Source of the DNA: Nostoc sp. CHAB 5834
GTDB lineage: Bacteria > Cyanobacteriota > Cyanobacteriia > Cyanobacteriales > Nostocaceae
Reading direction: 5' to 3'
Length of the DNA: 8,792 nt
Assembly (NCBI GenBank): GCA_020829485.1
Contig: JAIVFU010000207.1
Coordinates: 1 to 8,792 of the forward strand
Positions 6,852-8,792 of the stretch are shown piece after piece. Position 1 is the first letter of the stretch; every line of letters begins with the position of its first letter. The notes below the pieces were generated by a model. It did not search any database and was not told the DNA's origin. It worked only from the letters and a program-made list of their open reading frames with translations. The translations under genes and the position numbers were made by a program.

Positions 6852-6932
6852 CAGTTATCAGTTACCAGTTACCAGTTACCAGTTATCAGTCAGAGTCTTT
6901 GATAACTGTTAACTGTTGACTGATAACTGATA
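6852..6932. repeat. Heptamer array CAGTTAY in opposed orientations (STRR-like)
   Basis: Five copies of CAGTTAT/CAGTTAC plus a partial one run from 6852 to 6890. After an 11-base gap, four copies of the complementary unit (ATAACTG, TTAACTG, TTGACTG, ATAACTG) plus ATA run from 6902 to 6932. The halves can fold into one long, slightly mismatched hairpin. Short tandemly repeated heptamers of this kind are known from heterocyst-forming cyanobacteria. They mark non-coding DNA; no function is shown. Confidence 0.85.
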
Positions 6933-6977
6933 CAACCCCCTCTGAAGCTTGTCAACCAAGTTATCAGAGGCAAAATC

Positions 6978-7217
6978 ATGACTTATAGCAAAACCCCCAA
7001 GGGCGCAGTAGTAGAGCGCATGGGGTCAGATAGTAAGATTACACATCTTGTATGCGGTCTAGTAGAGGGGAATTTCAGCAATATCCTGGCTAGAGCGGAA
7101 ATTCTCAGACTTTTTATAGAAGTGGAATTAACTTTTAGTGTGCGTTCGCTGCTGACACTAGTGGTGCGCCACACTATTCGTGCGTGGTGGCTAGCATCAG
7201 GGTACAAATTATGCTGA
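6978..7217 (+). CDS. Possible small gene (79 codons), overlaps the next gene's start
   Basis: ATG at 6978 is preceded by AGAGG with about 7 bases spacing, a good ribosome site. The stop TGA lies inside ATGCTGA, so the frame overlaps the following gene by seven bases, an arrangement typical of translational coupling. The protein is basic at its end, with a mildly hydrophobic stretch (EILRLFIEVELTF) and a terminal HTIRAWWLASGYKLC; I recognise no family. Against it: the opposite strand is also open over almost the same interval (6983-7222), and the 3' part (about 7150-7200) is full of short inverted repeats such as TAGTG/CACTA and GTGG/CCAC, which may be structured leader DNA instead. Confidence 0.35.
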   Translation: MTYSKTPKGAVVERMGSDSKITHLVCGLVEGNFSNILARAEILRLFIEVELTFSVRSLLTLVVRHTIRAWWLASGYKLC

Positions 7218-8792
7218 CACAAGACAGAGAAACCAAATCAGCAGTTGATTACGATGATCTTAACAGCAGTATCAAAGACACCTTTGCTGCTCTTGACCAA
7301 TTTGAGTTGCAAGCAGTAGAACAGATTCGCCTCATGCATGACGAGCAGATGTACAGAATCGCTGGGTACAAAAACTTTGAGCAATATTGCCAAGGCGAAT
7401 TGCGTGTATATGGCGGCTATCGGCGTATAAATCAACTCTTAGGAGCATCAAAAGTTATTGTTGCAGCAGGGGAGTTGGGGTCACAGATTAAAAATGAGCG
7501 CCAAGCCCGTCCTCTTTTGAGGTTAGCCAAAGAACCAGAAAAACTTATTGCTGCGATAACACTGGCTCTTGAATCAAACCCAGAGCCACGGGAATCAGAT
7601 TTCGCAGCTGCGGCTAATATTGTTGCTCCCTTGCCAAGAGTAAGAAAGCCATTCCATCAGGAACCAATGGTTCCCAAAAATCAGGAACCAATGGTTCCTA
7701 AAAACATGAAAGTCACAATTTCCTCACCAGAACATCCCCGTTATGGAGAATCAGGAGTAATTTGTGCAGACGCACCGAATAATTCGCAGCAGATTGTCAC
7801 CTTCAGCGATGGTGAAAGACTGCTGGTAAACAACACTGATTTGGATGTCGCAATTGTGTCCGAATCGACTGAGCGTAGATATCCTAAAGAATACACGGAA
7901 GCGATCGCAGCGCTCAAAGAGCAACACAAGCTTGAGTTAGAACGTCTCTCTCAGGAATTGAGAATTGGGCTACAAGCAGAGGTGTCAGCTAGAGCCGAAG
8001 CCCAAGTAAGTGAGCAAATCCAATCCTTGCAACAACTGTACAACCAGCAAAAGGAGCAAAACATTCAGTTGCAGCAACGATTGGATGAAATGGAAGGGTT
8101 AAGAAAACTGGATATTGAAAATCAGCAACTCCACCAACGTATCCAAGAATTAGAACACGCACTAATTGAACGCCCTCAACAGCAGTGGGGAAATACCATG
8201 ACCCAGCAAGCGACTAAAGTGTTGAACAAGCAAGTGAAAGAGGCGTTAGAAAAAACCATTGATTTGCGAACTCTTGCTCTTGAACCACCCAAAGAAAATG
8301 CAACTGAATGTCTACGCCTCATGGGCATGGCACTGAAAAATCTCGCCAGTGCTATGAACAATACTCAAGCCCTCGAAGCGGCGGCTCTCATTTTGGGTAC
8401 TAGTCCCACACAGGAGGCGATCGCAATCAGGACGGAGCAATTACAACTATTACCCCAGGCGCTTAGGGAAATTAGGCAAGTACTTGCACGTATTGAGTTT
8501 ACATGGCAGGAGTTTTGGGCGGTAGCTGAAAAATACGAGGTGATAAAAGCAGACTACTGGGCCGAACTTACTACCTCAGAAAAAGAACTGATTTCTGCCC
8601 TGCAATCCGAAGCGAGTGTTGGAGGGACGATTCAAGTTGGTTCCATTGTTTGCCATGCCGACCCTTACCACACCTTATATATAGCTAAAGGGAAAGTTGT
8701 CCAGGATTTAGGCGAACAAGTAGTAGTGGCATGGGATAACTCTCAGGATGAACCGCAAAACACCTCCATATACAACAAATACGAGTTGCGGT
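7211..8792 (+). CDS. Plasmid-type DNA-binding/coiled-coil protein, 3' end beyond the window
   Basis: The frame is open from ATG 7211 to the window edge (527 codons, no stop), with a modest AGGG upstream. Residues ~30-140 (MYRIAGYKNFEQYCQGELRV...NERQARPLLRL) resemble the N-terminal region of plasmid/phage ParB-like proteins, which read roughly 'GY.sFeeYC...R..A..LI.A...E.QARPL'; the helix-turn-helix part is diverged. QEPMVPKN occurs twice (150-165). Residues ~166-216 (MKVTISSPEHPRYGESGVI...VTFSDGERLLV) look like a small SH3-like barrel. A long Gln/Glu-rich coiled coil spans ~226-320. A helical region follows to ~465, and a second barrel-like module (GTIQVGSIV...GKVVQDLGEQVVVAWDN, 473-527) meets the edge. 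The layout suggests a DNA-binding, self-associating protein, perhaps for plasmid maintenance or replication control, but this is inference and no enzymatic motif is visible. HIP1 sites lie within it at 7901 and 8417. Confidence 0.8.
   Translation, partial: MLTQDRETKSAVDYDDLNSSIKDTFAALDQFELQAVEQIRLMHDEQMYRIAGYKNFEQYCQGELRVYGGYRRINQLLGASKVIVAAGELGSQIKNERQARPLLRLAKEPEKLIAAITLALESNPEPRESDFAAAANIVAPLPRVRKPFHQEPMVPKNQEPMVPKNMKVTISSPEHPRYGESGVICADAPNNSQQIVTFSDGERLLVNNTDLDVAIVSESTERRYPKEYTEAIAALKEQHKLELERLSQELRIGLQAEVSARAEAQVSEQIQSLQQLYNQQKEQNIQLQQRLDEMEGLRKLDIENQQLHQRIQELEHALIERPQQQWGNTMTQQATKVLNKQVKEALEKTIDLRTLALEPPKENATECLRLMGMALKNLASAMNNTQALEAAALILGTSPTQEAIAIRTEQLQLLPQALREIRQVLARIEFTWQEFWAVAEKYEVIKADYWAELTTSEKELISALQSEASVGGTIQVGSIVCHADPYHTLYIAKGKVVQDLGEQVVVAWDNSQDEPQNTSIYNKYELR
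7658..7705. repeat. Tandem 24-bp repeat carrying two 15-bp palindromes, inside a gene
   Basis: Two 24-bp units, differing at two positions, encode QEPMVPKN twice. Each contains the palindrome GGAACCAATGGTTCC (7-base arms around one A) at 7660-7674 and 7684-7698. The period equals eight codons, so copy number can change without breaking the frame. Possible roles are a protein-binding site pair or a mini-iteron, or simply a linker that grew by slippage. Confidence 0.8.

Noticed and set aside
6852..6932. CRISPR-like array
   Set aside because: Units are seven bases with no unique spacers between them; this is a short tandem heptamer repeat.
6983..7222. Minus-strand 79-codon frame opposite the possible small gene
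   Set aside because: It mirrors the plus-strand frame, runs into the start of the well-supported right-hand gene and lacks a start signal.
7741..8361. Minus-strand open frames within the right-hand gene
   Set aside because: They lie wholly opposite a long uninterrupted plus-strand gene with consistent protein character.
1..8792. tRNA or rRNA genes
   Set aside because: No cloverleaf-like segment or conserved rRNA stretch was seen in any spacer.

Overview
The window looks like DNA from a filamentous, probably Nostoc-like, cyanobacterium. Four copies of the HIP1 octamer GCGATCGC, a degenerate heptamer repeat array, a cyanobacterial-type Ser/Thr kinase with an N-terminal zinc ribbon and C-terminal TPRs, a CHAT protein of the TPR-CHAT type and a STAND NTPase all point that way. 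Nothing in the sequence proves whether it is chromosome or plasmid. The right-hand gene and the repeat-rich spacer would suit a plasmid or an accessory island.

Left (1-2165): a CHAT-domain (caspase-like) protein keeps its His/Cys dyad but has lost its N-terminal half. Sequence recognisable as CHAT begins only near base 126. The DNA to its left carries an open frame on the opposite strand that runs off the window. Converging on the CHAT gene, with 16 bases between the stop codons, is a minus-strand exported protein with a Cys-rich FecR/SH3-like start, a beta-sandwich-like middle and a TPR-like helical end. Its signal peptide lies in a different frame from the mature protein. The two are separated by a run of exactly ten A (T on the coding strand), and one extra base there restores a 345-residue secreted protein.

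Centre-left (2249-4093): a 614-residue membrane-anchored Ser/Thr kinase with cytoplasmic zinc ribbon and kinase domains, one membrane segment and TPRs. It lies 83 bases upstream of the exported protein on the same strand and is probably its operon partner. Together with the CHAT gene this is a signalling neighbourhood of a kind seen in cyanobacteria.

Centre (4094-4793): a spacer holding a palindromic dispersed repeat, a 143-bp MITE-like element with 16-bp perfect terminal inverted repeats and a TAA target duplication, and two 18-bp direct repeats that each contain the palindrome AGTATACT. The second repeat overlaps the -35 region of a promoter-like sequence that faces the next gene.

Centre-right (4794-6299): a 501-residue STAND (NB-ARC-type) NTPase with an N-terminal helix-turn-helix and a C-terminal winged helix, but no sensor repeats.

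Right (6300-8792): a 678-base spacer contains six consecutive hairpins (6554-6784) and a heptamer array in opposed orientations (6852-6932). It is followed by a possible 79-codon gene that overlaps, by ATGCTGA, a long gene running off the right edge. That long protein (at least 527 residues) has a ParB/plasmid-type helix-turn-helix-like start, a long coiled coil and two beta-barrel-like modules. It also carries a tandem 24-bp repeat that is palindromic at DNA level and encodes QEPMVPKN twice.

The proteins are of the kinds used in signal-triggered or conflict responses (kinase, caspase-like protease, STAND ATPase). The window does not show that they act as one system, and the CHAT and exported-protein genes show signs of decay or of slippage control.
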